DNA of 6,871 bases from Deltaproteobacteria bacterium (GCA_030620935.1 JAUXIP010000113.1:1-6871); one strand, 5' to 3'; shown: positions 1 to 5,716, numbered from the stretch's first letter. Notes: generated from the letters alone by a model not told the origin. A program made the numbers and translations.

Positions 1-207
1 ATTTTCATGCCTTCACTTAGGGAGCTCAGCTCCTCGGTACTGCTCTGGACCACGAATACCAAAGTCATCTCGGTTGTGATCCTGGACTTGTACGAAGAGG
101 GACAGCTCCAATATGTCTCGGTTTTAGGGGTTGTGTTGATGATCATTACGCTGTTGGTCGTGATGCTATCCTACCGGATCGTAGGTAGGGATTTCATGAA
201 GGCCTGA
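1..207 (+). CDS. ABC transporter permease, C-terminal fragment (iron(III)/spermidine-type)
   Basis: This is the last 68 codons of a binding-protein-dependent transport permease, open at the left edge. It would sit in the inner membrane and form the translocation channel with the ATPase encoded next. The visible part starts with a PSLRELSSSVLL segment, typical of the cytoplasmic-loop-to-last-helix region of AfuB/FbpB-like iron and POT-type permeases. It ends with one clear hydrophobic helix (about YVSVLGVVLMIITLLVVML) and a short basic tail, YRIVGRDFMKA. The EAA loop and the other helices lie outside the window. The TGA stop at 205-207 is 10 bp before the ATPase start, so the two are surely one operon. 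The fragment type is fairly sure; the substrate is not, because AfuB-like permeases also serve importers for organic solutes. Confidence 0.85.
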   Translation: MFMPSLRELSSSVLLWTTNTKVISVVILDLYEEGQLQYVSVLGVVLMIITLLVVMLSYRIVGRDFMKA

Positions 208-217
208 GGCAAGAGCG

Positions 218-1312
218 ATGGCGACAGTATCCCTACGTGGGCTTACAAAGATTTTCGGCTCGAATAGCCGGGCCGTAGACAACCTGAGCGTGGACATTCG
301 CCACGGAGAGTTGGCCTCGCTGCTGGGACCTTCGGGCTGCGGTAAAACCACCACGCTGCGTTTGGTTGCCGGATTCTTGCAGCCGGACGCAGGTGAGGTA
401 CAGGTGGGCGAGACCGTTATGGGTTCACCTTCGGTTATGGTCCCGCCGGAGCGCAGAAACATGTCGATGATTTTTCAAAGCTACGCTCTGTGGCCGCACA
501 AGACCGTCTATCAAAACGTGGCTTATGGCCTTAAGTTCCGCAGCGTGACTCGGGCGGAAGCGGTCCGTAAGGTCCGACGTATGCTCGAGGTCGTGAAGTT
601 AGAACATTTCGAGGACCGATATCCGACGGAGCTATCCGGAGGGCAGCAGCAACGCGTGGCCCTGGCCCGGGCATTGGTCGTGGAGCCTGAGATCCTCCTC
701 CTGGACGAGCCCTTGAGCAATCTGGATGCTAATCTCAGGGAGGAGATGCGGTTCGAGATCCGTCGTCTGCATGACGAATTCCAGATCACTTCCATCTATG
801 TCACCCACGATCAATCGGAGGCGATGGTTACTTCCGACCGTATCTGCGTGATGAATCAAGGTAGGCTGGAGCAGGTTGGGACTCCTGAGGAGATCTATGA
901 GAGACCTAGGACACGTTTTGTCGCAGAATTCATCGGCAAGACCAACCTCCTCCCGGGCACGTTCGAAGGAAACCAAAAAGTAAGTCTGGGCAACGGGTCC
1001 GTCCTCAACGTGGGAATCAGTGAGAACTTAAGCCGCAAGGACAAAATTTGGGTTTCCATTCGGCCCCACAATATTCAATTGGGACAGGAAAAGGCGGAGG
1101 CGGAGAGATATGTCAACATGGGTTTCAACCTCTTTACCGGGATGGTCCGTCGACGCATATATTTTGGTGATGCTGCCGATTATTTAATTCATCTCGGGGA
1201 AAATGATTTCATCCTGCGTGTGATTACCTCGCCTTCAAAAAAAATCGATCCGGGGCAAAAGGTTTTTGCTCTGGCCCATCCGGACCACTGCGTTGTCGTG
1301 GGAGAGAGGTGA
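218..1312 (+). CDS. ABC transporter ATP-binding protein (Fe(III)/spermidine/putrescine-type importer)
   Basis: This is the cytoplasmic ATPase that powers the importer whose permease ends just upstream. All nucleotide-binding motifs are present in order: Walker A GPSGCGKTT (37-45), Q-loop Q87 in IFQSYALWPH, signature LSGGQ (139-143), Walker B LLLDE (160-164), D-loop SNLD (167-170) and H-loop H197 in YVTHDQ. Residues from about 240 to 364 form the C-terminal extension with a TOBE-like regulatory domain usual in PotA/FbpC/UgpC-type importers, and 364 residues is normal for that group. The ATG at 218 is chosen because it begins the conserved MATVSLRGLTKIFG strand and has GAGG at 206-209, overlapping the permease stop. 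That arrangement suggests translational coupling. No periplasmic binding protein is visible; it would be expected left of the window. Neighbouring catabolic genes point to an organic solute rather than iron, but that is inference. Confidence 0.93.
   Translation: MATVSLRGLTKIFGSNSRAVDNLSVDIRHGELASLLGPSGCGKTTTLRLVAGFLQPDAGEVQVGETVMGSPSVMVPPERRNMSMIFQSYALWPHKTVYQNVAYGLKFRSVTRAEAVRKVRRMLEVVKLEHFEDRYPTELSGGQQQRVALARALVVEPEILLLDEPLSNLDANLREEMRFEIRRLHDEFQITSIYVTHDQSEAMVTSDRICVMNQGRLEQVGTPEEIYERPRTRFVAEFIGKTNLLPGTFEGNQKVSLGNGSVLNVGISENLSRKDKIWVSIRPHNIQLGQEKAEAERYVNMGFNLFTGMVRRRIYFGDAADYLIHLGENDFILRVITSPSKKIDPGQKVFALAHPDHCVVVGER
218..1312 (+). other. Domain map of the ABC ATPase
   Basis: The nucleotide-binding domain covers codons 1 to about 235 (218-922). 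The C-terminal substrate-type or TOBE region covers codons about 236 to 364 (923-1309). The break falls after the conserved segment YERPRTRFVAEFIGKTN, which closes the ATPase domain in this family. The C-terminal part has no catalytic motif and is the most divergent section. Confidence 0.6.
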
Positions 1313-1335
1313 CCGGCCTCAAAGCTCCCTCTCCC
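1300..1335 (+). terminator. Weak hairpin at the end of the ABC ATPase gene, possible terminator
   Basis: GGGAGAG at 1300-1306 pairs perfectly with CTCTCCC at 1329-1335, giving a 7-bp stem whose left arm lies in the last codons of the ATPase gene. A competing CGGCC/GGCCG stem (1314-1318 with 1336-1340) overlaps it. No T-run follows directly, so this is not a classical intrinsic terminator. It could attenuate read-through or stabilise the transporter mRNA. Confidence 0.25.
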
Positions 1336-1385
1336 GGCCGAAATCACTTCCCGTCTTTTAAAAGAAGAGAGTGGAACATGGACCG

Positions 1386-1721
1386 ATGGCTATGAAGAAA
1401 AAAACTGCCAAGATCGTCTGTTTTCACGCCCATGTTTACTACGACACCTCAACCCGGGCTGCAGCCGCTCGCGTGCGGGACAGGTTGGGTGCGCGGTTCC
1501 GGGTCCGGCTCGGAAGCTGGCATGACAAACCTGTCGGGCCTCACACAAAAGCCATGTATCAGGTTGTGTTCTCACCGCACCAGTTCGGCAAAATTGTTCC
1601 CTGGCTAATGATGAACCGCGAGGGATTGGATATCCTTGTCCATCCCCAAACCGGTGACTCGGCACGAGACCACCTAGAGCATGCCCTCTGGTTGGGAAAA
1701 AAATTAAATGTTAACATCTGA
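1386..1721 (+). CDS. DOPA 4,5-dioxygenase family protein (small extradiol-type dioxygenase)
   Basis: This is a small 111-residue protein of the DOPA 4,5-dioxygenase family (PF08883 type), cupin-sized enzymes that open catechol rings by extradiol cleavage using a metal and O2. Family features visible are FHAHVYY (13-19) with H14 and H16, the GSWHDKPVGPHTKAMYQVVF stretch (43-62) with H46 and H53, and a C-terminal block. That block holds W73, the NREGLDILVHP segment with H86, and DHLEHALWLG (95-104) with H96 and H99. Length matches the family. The start is uncertain: GTG at 1371 has a purine run directly against it, ATG 1386 has a GAGTGGA-like site about 10 nt upstream, and ATG 1392 is also possible. 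It lies 73 bp after the transporter gene and 42 bp before the flavin monooxygenase. It is probably cytoplasmic, as no signal peptide is seen. The true substrate is unknown. Confidence 0.82.
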   Translation: MAMKKKTAKIVCFHAHVYYDTSTRAAAARVRDRLGARFRVRLGSWHDKPVGPHTKAMYQVVFSPHQFGKIVPWLMMNREGLDILVHPQTGDSARDHLEHALWLGKKLNVNI

Positions 1722-1734
1722 TAGATGCGTTAAC
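1710..1734 (+). promoter_or_regulatory. Imperfect hairpin across the dioxygenase stop codon
   Basis: GTTAACATCT (1710-1719) and AGATGCGTTAAC (1723-1734) form a 10-bp stem with a 2-nt bulge (1728-1729) and a 3-nt loop. The TGA stop (1719-1721) sits at the tip. The sequence ATGTTAACAT (1709-1718) is also a perfect palindrome by itself. No T-tract follows, so this is more likely an intercistronic RNA structure or a DNA-binding site than a terminator. Confidence 0.3.
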
Positions 1735-1763
1735 CTACTGTAAAACTTGTACAAAGGCTATTC

Positions 1764-2873
1764 ATGAAGCTAGGCATTTTTGATCACATGCAAAAAAATG
1801 ATCGTCCTGAGTTTTCCTACCAGGACCTTTATGCGCATCATCTGGAAATCGTCGAGTTCATCGATCAGGCGGGGATGGACTTCTACTTTGTGGCAGAGCA
1901 CCACTTCGATCTCGGGTTTGCCGAGTGCGCCAGTCCGGGCACCATTATCGCCGCCGCTTCACAAAGGACCAAGAGGATCCGACTTGGACCGCTGGTCTAC
2001 GTGCTCCCCCTTTGGCACCCGGTGCGGGTCGCCGAAGAGGTGGCCATGCTCGATAACCTAACTCAGGGCAGACTCGAATGCGGCATCGGTAGCGGCATCG
2101 GCGCTTTTTCTTTTCCAGCCTTCAACGCCTCATGGGCAGACAAACAGGATATCATGTGGGAAGCCTTTATCATAATGAAAGGGGCATGGGCCAATCCCCA
2201 CTTCAGCTATGAAGGGAAATACTTCCAGTGCAAGGACGTGGAGCTGAGTATCCCTTTGGTCCAGAAGCCCCATCCGCCTCTTTGGCTTCCTACGCGAAGT
2301 CCCCGCTCGGTGGAGGCTGCCGCCTCCGAGGGGATGAGCACGGTGCAGTGGTGCCCGCCGAAAATGGAGGTGGTACGCGAGATATTCGACTACTACCGGG
2401 AGGTTTACCACAGGGTTAAACCAGAAGGGCCTCGTCCCCACATAGGGGTCATGCGCGAGATCTATATTGCGGAAAGCGATCAACAGGCCAAAGAGGAAGC
2501 CAAAGATCACTGGACTTATTTCTGGCACAGGATTGGCGGGGGAAGGGCCTACGGAGGGTACGGGAACGAGAATCTCTCCACGATCACCCGCGAAGCACGG
2601 AGAAAAGAGCTTCTCGACGTTGATTCCGCCATCCGGGAGAATTCATTTATCTGCGGCTCGCCGGAGACGGTCACACGACAGATCAAAGAAATCGCCACAC
2701 AATCCGGCGCGGACTGTTTTCTAGGCGAGTTTACCTTCGGCGCCCTGGAGCACAAAAAGGTCATGAAGTCGCTTGAACTCTTCGTAGACCACGTCATGCC
2801 CGAACTGAGAAATTTCGAGATCGATGCGTTGAACTATCCCAATAACGGTTACCGCGTCTGGCTCAAGTCCTGA
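1764..2873 (+). CDS. LLM class flavin-dependent oxidoreductase (luciferase-like monooxygenase)
   Basis: This is a 369-residue protein of the bacterial luciferase-like monooxygenase superfamily, TIM-barrel enzymes that use reduced FMN (or F420 in some branches) and O2 to oxidise a substrate. Visible signatures are the first strand MKLGIFDHM (1-9), the AEHHF motif (44-48) with H46 and H47, and the RIRLGPLVYVLPLWHPVRVA segment (71-90). This runs into EEVAMLDNLTQGRLECGIGSG (91-111), the characteristic barrel core. The C-terminal half carries the CGSPETVTRQI segment near residue 300 that usually contacts the flavin phosphate. Length is usual for the family. The ATG at 1764 has AAAGG at 1753-1757. 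The gene follows the dioxygenase by 42 bp, so it is likely cotranscribed. Its own reductase partner is not in the window. The substrate is unknown; hydroxylation or Baeyer-Villiger-like oxidation are both possible. Confidence 0.92.
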   Translation: MKLGIFDHMQKNDRPEFSYQDLYAHHLEIVEFIDQAGMDFYFVAEHHFDLGFAECASPGTIIAAASQRTKRIRLGPLVYVLPLWHPVRVAEEVAMLDNLTQGRLECGIGSGIGAFSFPAFNASWADKQDIMWEAFIIMKGAWANPHFSYEGKYFQCKDVELSIPLVQKPHPPLWLPTRSPRSVEAAASEGMSTVQWCPPKMEVVREIFDYYREVYHRVKPEGPRPHIGVMREIYIAESDQQAKEEAKDHWTYFWHRIGGGRAYGGYGNENLSTITREARRKELLDVDSAIRENSFICGSPETVTRQIKEIATQSGADCFLGEFTFGALEHKKVMKSLELFVDHVMPELRNFEIDALNYPNNGYRVWLKS

Positions 2874-2992
2874 TTCGTCGATAAGGGACGGTTGCTGCGT
2901 TGTCGCTTCGGGCTCGCATCCTCACGTACTGCCGTGTACGCTCCGGTGCGATTCCTTGCTCCGCCTTGTACCCGCCTCCTTCTCGACGGATC
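2872..2992. repeat. 121-bp inverted-repeat-bounded intergenic element
   Basis: The element is bounded by GATTCGTCGATAAGG (2872-2886) and CCTTCTCGACGGATC (2978-2992). The second is the reverse complement of the first with 13 of 15 matches. Inside, nested dyads TCGCA/TGCGA (2914-2918, 2947-2951) and CGTAC/GTACG (2925-2929, 2936-2940) centre on a TGCCGT loop. The left arm overlaps the TGA stop of the flavin monooxygenase. It looks like a non-coding dispersed repeat of the REP or MITE kind. An open frame across it would read as low-complexity Arg/Leu/Ser-rich sequence and is not a gene. It separates two halves of the + strand gene cluster. Confidence 0.6.
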
Positions 2993-3026
2993 AGGGTCAA
3001 AGTTCCCATCGCCTTTTTTTTGTGTT

Positions 3027-3031
3027 AAGGA
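3027..3031 (+). promoter_or_regulatory. Ribosome binding site of the isocitrate lyase/PEP mutase-like gene
   Basis: AAGGA lies 9 nt upstream of the ATG at 3041. It follows a run of eight T at 3014-3021. It fixes the start, because the reading frame upstream runs into the repeat element. Confidence 0.55.
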
Positions 3032-3040
3032 TCTCCTCCT

Positions 3041-3991
3041 ATGGGAACAAAAATCACGACTCGGTTTCGAGAGTTGTTAAAGCGTCCTGAGCTTCTGGTC
3101 ATGCCCGGCGGCTTCAGCCCGTTTCATGCCAGGATGGCCGACGTCCTGGGCTATGAGGCCTTTTTCATGTCCGGCTCTCAGGTAGCAGCCTATGTCTATG
3201 GACTGCCGGATGTGGGTCTTATCGGTTCGCACGAAATGGTCGAAGCCGGACGGCGGCTCGCTTCAGGATGCAACATCCCGATCTTTGCGGACGCGGACAC
3301 CGGCTATGGGAACGCGATCAATGTCCATCACACGGTTCAGCAATACATTCGAGCGGGTGTTGCAGGCTTGCACATCGAAGACCAGGAGGCACCCAAGAAA
3401 TCAGGTACCCAGGCCGGGCGGCGCTGCATTTCTCTCGACGAGGCCGTCGGCAAATACAAGGCTGCCGTTGCGGCGAAAAATGAGATTGACCCCGATTTCG
3501 TCGTCTGCGCCCGCTGCGATATTATTGGAGCGGAGGGCGGCAGCTTCGAGAGTGCGATGGAACGCTCCGCGGCTTACGTGAAGCAAGCCGGCGTGGACGC
3601 GATCTGGGTGAATACGCTGAGAACTCGCGAGGAGATCAAAGAAGCCTGCGGGAGAATTCCTGCCCCTGTCATCGCTCCCTATTACGGTCCGTCTCCCTCC
3701 CCGACATTCGAGGAGTTCCAAAGCCTCGGCGCCGCCGCGGTTCTTTATCCGAGCCTAACGACCGCCAATGGTCTTCAGGCAACATGGGACCTCATGCATG
3801 AATTTAAAGAGGGGGGCCCGGCGGTTTTGGAAGAATGGAACAAGCGAGCCCAGGCAAGTCCGTGGGGCGCGGTACCGCGTACCAGTGCACCACTTCTCGA
3901 TACCGACAAGATGCGCAAGCTGGAGAAAGCCTACATTCCGGAATCTCTCCAGCGCGACTACTCCGGAACGTTCGGGCATGAGAGACATTGA
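3041..3991 (+). CDS. Isocitrate lyase/phosphoenolpyruvate mutase family protein, Cys-to-Ser active site
   Basis: This 316-residue protein belongs to the isocitrate lyase/PEP mutase superfamily, Mg2+-dependent TIM-barrel enzymes that make or break C-C or P-C bonds of 2-oxo or hydroxy acids. Metal-site motifs are intact: DADTGYGN (84-91) with D84 and D86, and IEDQ (112-115) with E113. PGGF (22-25) and FFMSGS (41-46) match the substrate-oxyanion region, and DPDFVVCARCD (150-160) matches the usual ARTD strand. The lyase motif KRCGH is here KKSGT (119-123), so the catalytic Cys is S121 and the following His is T123. Methylisocitrate or 2,3-dimethylmalate lyase activity is therefore unlikely; a decarboxylase, hydrolase or other lyase is possible. 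The closest motif spacing I can recall is PrpB's, so fold assignment is firm while function is open. The TGA stop overlaps the Shine-Dalgarno of the next gene. Confidence 0.9.
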   Translation: MGTKITTRFRELLKRPELLVMPGGFSPFHARMADVLGYEAFFMSGSQVAAYVYGLPDVGLIGSHEMVEAGRRLASGCNIPIFADADTGYGNAINVHHTVQQYIRAGVAGLHIEDQEAPKKSGTQAGRRCISLDEAVGKYKAAVAAKNEIDPDFVVCARCDIIGAEGGSFESAMERSAAYVKQAGVDAIWVNTLRTREEIKEACGRIPAPVIAPYYGPSPSPTFEEFQSLGAAAVLYPSLTTANGLQATWDLMHEFKEGGPAVLEEWNKRAQASPWGAVPRTSAPLLDTDKMRKLEKAYIPESLQRDYSGTFGHERH

Positions 3992-3996
3992 GGAGG
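3991..3996 (+). promoter_or_regulatory. Strong Shine-Dalgarno overlapping the upstream stop codon
   Basis: AGGAGG ends 8 nt before ATG 4005, and its first base is the last base of the TGA stop of the upstream gene (3989-3991). This decides the DapA-like start and indicates translational coupling, so that the two proteins are probably made in similar amounts. Confidence 0.85.
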
Positions 3997-4004
3997 AAAA
4001 GTCC

Positions 4005-4931
4005 ATGAGCCTGAAGCTCGAGGGTATTCTTTGCGCGAACGTGACTCCCTTTAAGGACAACTACGATCTCGACGAGACAGGACTGCGCCGATTAATACGA
4101 CATGTCGCGAGCGTCGACGGCATCAACGCGATAGTTTGTAATGCCGGTGCGGGTGAAGGGGCAACCCTTACCCGTGAAGAGCGGGTCCGCTGTATTGAGA
4201 TCATCGGAGAAGAGATCAGAAGCCCGGTCTCCATCGTCGCCGGCATAGAAGCGCTCTCCACCCGGGAGGCGATCCGGCAGACCCGTGACGCCAAGGAAGC
4301 CGGCGCTAAAGCCGTGATGCTCACGCCGCCCCACGTCTACGATTGGAATGCCACGGCCAGTCCGGAGTTTGCGCTCCAATACTTTCACGATATTGCGAAA
4401 GCAGTGGAGATTCCTATCACCATCTTCCACTACCCGGCGTCGACTTCTTCCGGATATACCCCGGACACCGCGATACGAATCGCCAGGGAAGTCGATTCGG
4501 TGGTCGCCATCAAAGTAGCGAGCGGCGCCAATATTCGCCGCTATGAGCAGGTGCTGCGGGGCATACGCGCCCTACCCCGCCACGTCTCGGTTTTTGCAAC
4601 CTCTTCTTTGTTCCAGCATTTCGTCACCGGCGGCGATGGAGCGCTGACCGGATTCGCAAACTTCGCTCCCGAGTTCTGCGTCAACCTCTTCAAGACTACG
4701 AAGGAGGGCAATCTGGATAGGGCCCGCGAGCTGCATGAAATCAACTATGCTCTCGAAGCGGCCATCTACAAAGCCCCGAACGTCTACAAACACAGCCGCT
4801 ACAAAGTAGCCGCGTATTGTGCCGGTCTCCTCGACAACATGATCGTCAGGCCTCCCCAGGTCCCGGTGCCTGAAGGCGAAGTGAAGATCATTCGCGATGC
4901 CGTCGACAAACTTGGGCTGCTCAAGAGATAG
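4005..4931 (+). CDS. Dihydrodipicolinate synthase (DapA)-like family protein, noncanonical active site
   Basis: This 308-residue protein is of the DapA/N-acetylneuraminate lyase family, class I aldolase-type TIM barrels that form a Schiff base with a 2-oxo acid. The Schiff-base lysine is K170 in VVAIKVASG. Compared by eye with E. coli DapA, other active-site residues differ. The GTTGE motif is AGAGE (47-51), so T44/T45 become G48/A49. YNVPSRTG becomes FHYPASTS (141-148), so Y133 becomes F141 and R138 becomes S146. TPYY becomes TPPH (107-110). True DHDPS is thus unlikely; aldolase, hydratase or dehydratase activity on a catabolic 2-oxo acid fits better. ATG 4005 is chosen for its strong AGGAGG and because MSLKLEGILCANVTPF aligns with the family N-terminus; a longer in-frame extension would overlap the upstream gene heavily. 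Its 3' end converges on the - strand gene, 14 bp away. Confidence 0.9.
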   Translation: MSLKLEGILCANVTPFKDNYDLDETGLRRLIRHVASVDGINAIVCNAGAGEGATLTREERVRCIEIIGEEIRSPVSIVAGIEALSTREAIRQTRDAKEAGAKAVMLTPPHVYDWNATASPEFALQYFHDIAKAVEIPITIFHYPASTSSGYTPDTAIRIAREVDSVVAIKVASGANIRRYEQVLRGIRALPRHVSVFATSSLFQHFVTGGDGALTGFANFAPEFCVNLFKTTKEGNLDRARELHEINYALEAAIYKAPNVYKHSRYKVAAYCAGLLDNMIVRPPQVPVPEGEVKIIRDAVDKLGLLKR

Positions 4932-4945
4932 GAAATCACCGATGC

Positions 4946-5536
4946 TCAGCCGCGCGGCGGCGGAAGCCGTTCTTTCAAAATGGAAGAAAAAGCCTCTTGG
5001 TCGGGCTTCGACTCGCTATTCAGAGAGCACCAGCGAAATTCGCCCGCATAAACCCGCACCGTAGGCTTCAGCCCCTGCAGCGGCGGAACCAGGTCTCGCA
5101 GAGTGTCATACCACGCCCGCCTCTCATCGCGGTCCGGTGGATCGTCGTCCTTGGCGTCGATAAGCCGGCATAACTCCATCCACTTCTCCACGGGAAACCC
5201 TACTGTGAACTCCGGCCGATAAAGAGACAACGTAGTATGGCGGGCCTGAGTGAAGTGTTGGCTCTCGTCGAATTCGACGACAAAAGCAGGGTTGGAAACG
5301 TAGAAATCGCACGGGGGCATTTGGAGACTCTTGATAAATCCCCTATGGTCCCTGAATCCTTCAAGACTCCGGCATATTTGACACAGGAGTTCGCCGATGA
5401 GAGTCTTCTCGTAGTCTTCGGGCTTTGCCGGCCATGAAAAAGAATGACCGGCTCGGCAATCACCGTAGATAGCCGTTAACAGCCGGCGCACTTCTTCTTT
5501 ACATTCGCGACAGTGTTCTGAATGATCAGGCACCAT
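4946..5536 (-). CDS. Conserved-looking protein of unknown function, possible PD-(D/E)XK nuclease-like core
   Basis: I do not recognise this 196-residue protein as a named family. The N-terminus has a Cys/His cluster (H5, H8, C9, C12, C27, H31) that could bind zinc. A helix with E49 (TLIGELLCQICRSL) is followed by CDFYVSNPAFVVEFDESQHF (76-95). That block resembles the DFY..P...VIE.DG..H core of Vsr and DUF559-type endonucleases, with D77, E88, D90, Q93 and H94 as candidate acidic and polar site residues. The C-terminal half has DRDERRAWYDTLRDLVPP (about 135-152) and a WCSL segment near 169-172. There is no signal peptide or membrane helix. The start at 5536 is the only in-frame ATG before the stop at 5564-5566; no good Shine-Dalgarno is seen. 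It does not look metabolic and is probably unrelated to the pathway genes on either side. Confidence 0.72.
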   Translation of the reverse strand: MVPDHSEHCRECKEEVRRLLTAIYGDCRAGHSFSWPAKPEDYEKTLIGELLCQICRSLEGFRDHRGFIKSLQMPPCDFYVSNPAFVVEFDESQHFTQARHTTLSLYRPEFTVGFPVEKWMELCRLIDAKDDDPPDRDERRAWYDTLRDLVPPLQGLKPTVRVYAGEFRWCSLNSESKPDQEAFSSILKERLPPPRG

Positions 5537-5583
5537 ACTGCTATCAACTCGGGCGCTTGGGAATCAGCGCGCCGGGAGATTGA
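5537..5583. other. Short non-coding stretch upstream of the - strand unknown gene
   Basis: This is the presumed leader of the unknown - strand gene. I see no convincing -35/-10 pair. It contains GCGCGCCGGG around 5570 but no further structure. The repeat region begins immediately beyond it. Confidence 0.3.
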
Positions 5584-5660
5584 CCCTTCGACTCCGCTCA
5601 GGACAGGCTCAGCGCAGGCGTACTTGAGCAGTACGTCGGAGCGAGGCGATTGAGCGCAAT
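5584..5660. repeat. Dispersed repeat with nested dyads, related core to the 2872-2992 element
   Basis: It begins CCCTTCGACTCCGCTCAGGA (5584-5603), a style of short dispersed repeat I know from many bacterial genomes. It contains a perfect 6-bp hairpin CGTACT-TGAGC-AGTACG (5619-5635) nested in GCTCA/TGAGC (5608-5612, 5651-5655). Read on the - strand, CTCCGACGTACTG followed by GTACGC parallels CTCACGTACTG followed by GTACGC of the element at 2872-2992. The two look like members of one family in opposite orientation. Confidence 0.5.
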
Positions 5661-5669
5661 TATTATAAC

Positions 5670-5716
5670 GCCTGCCATTGGCAGGCTATGGCAGATGAGG
5701 CTTTTTCAGCAGCCTG
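5670..5716 (-). terminator. Hairpins just after the FAH-family stop, possible terminator
   Basis: A perfect 7-bp stem GCCTGCC-att-GGCAGGC spans 5670-5686. A smaller AGGCT/AGCCT hairpin with an A/T-rich loop lies in 5698-5715, directly after the - strand stop at 5717. Read on the - strand, the larger stem is followed by an A/T-rich stretch (5657-5669) but not a clean T-run. It may stop transcription from the FAH gene; as a canonical intrinsic terminator it is imperfect. Confidence 0.4.
5701..5716. repeat. Left copy of a 16-nt inverted pair flanking the FAH gene
   Basis: CTTTTTCAGCAGCCTG is the reverse complement of the 16-mer at 6778-6793 with one mismatch. It abuts the stop codon of the FAH gene. 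The motif CAGGCTGCTGAAAAAG is of a type I recall as a common end of short dispersed repeats; that recollection is not checked here. Confidence 0.5.

Noticed and set aside
1371..1385. GTG start for the dioxygenase
   Set aside because: The purine run touches the GTG with no spacing, and the extra five residues are not part of the conserved domain; not fully excluded.
2130..2528. 132-codon - strand open frame within the flavin monooxygenase gene
   Set aside because: It lies wholly antisense to a complete, motif-rich gene and shows no domain of its own.
3014..3021. Run of eight T as an intrinsic terminator of the flavin monooxygenase gene
   Set aside because: Only a 3-4 bp stem (AGGG/TCCC) lies directly before it, and it is 140 bp past the stop.
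2892..3080. Open frame across the 121-bp repeat into the next gene
   Set aside because: Its translation is low-complexity Arg/Leu/Ser-rich, arises from the repeat and overlaps the well-supported gene at 3041 in another frame.
3768..4004. In-frame 79-codon extension of the DapA-like protein
   Set aside because: It lies within the upstream gene in another frame, has no family similarity, and ATG 4005 has a strong Shine-Dalgarno.
5237..5437. + strand open frame inside the unknown - strand gene
   Set aside because: Antisense shadow; the - strand frame has a longer, protein-like composition with motif blocks.
5584..5716. CRISPR array or tandem repeat
   Set aside because: The hairpins differ from each other and there is no regular repeat-spacer spacing.
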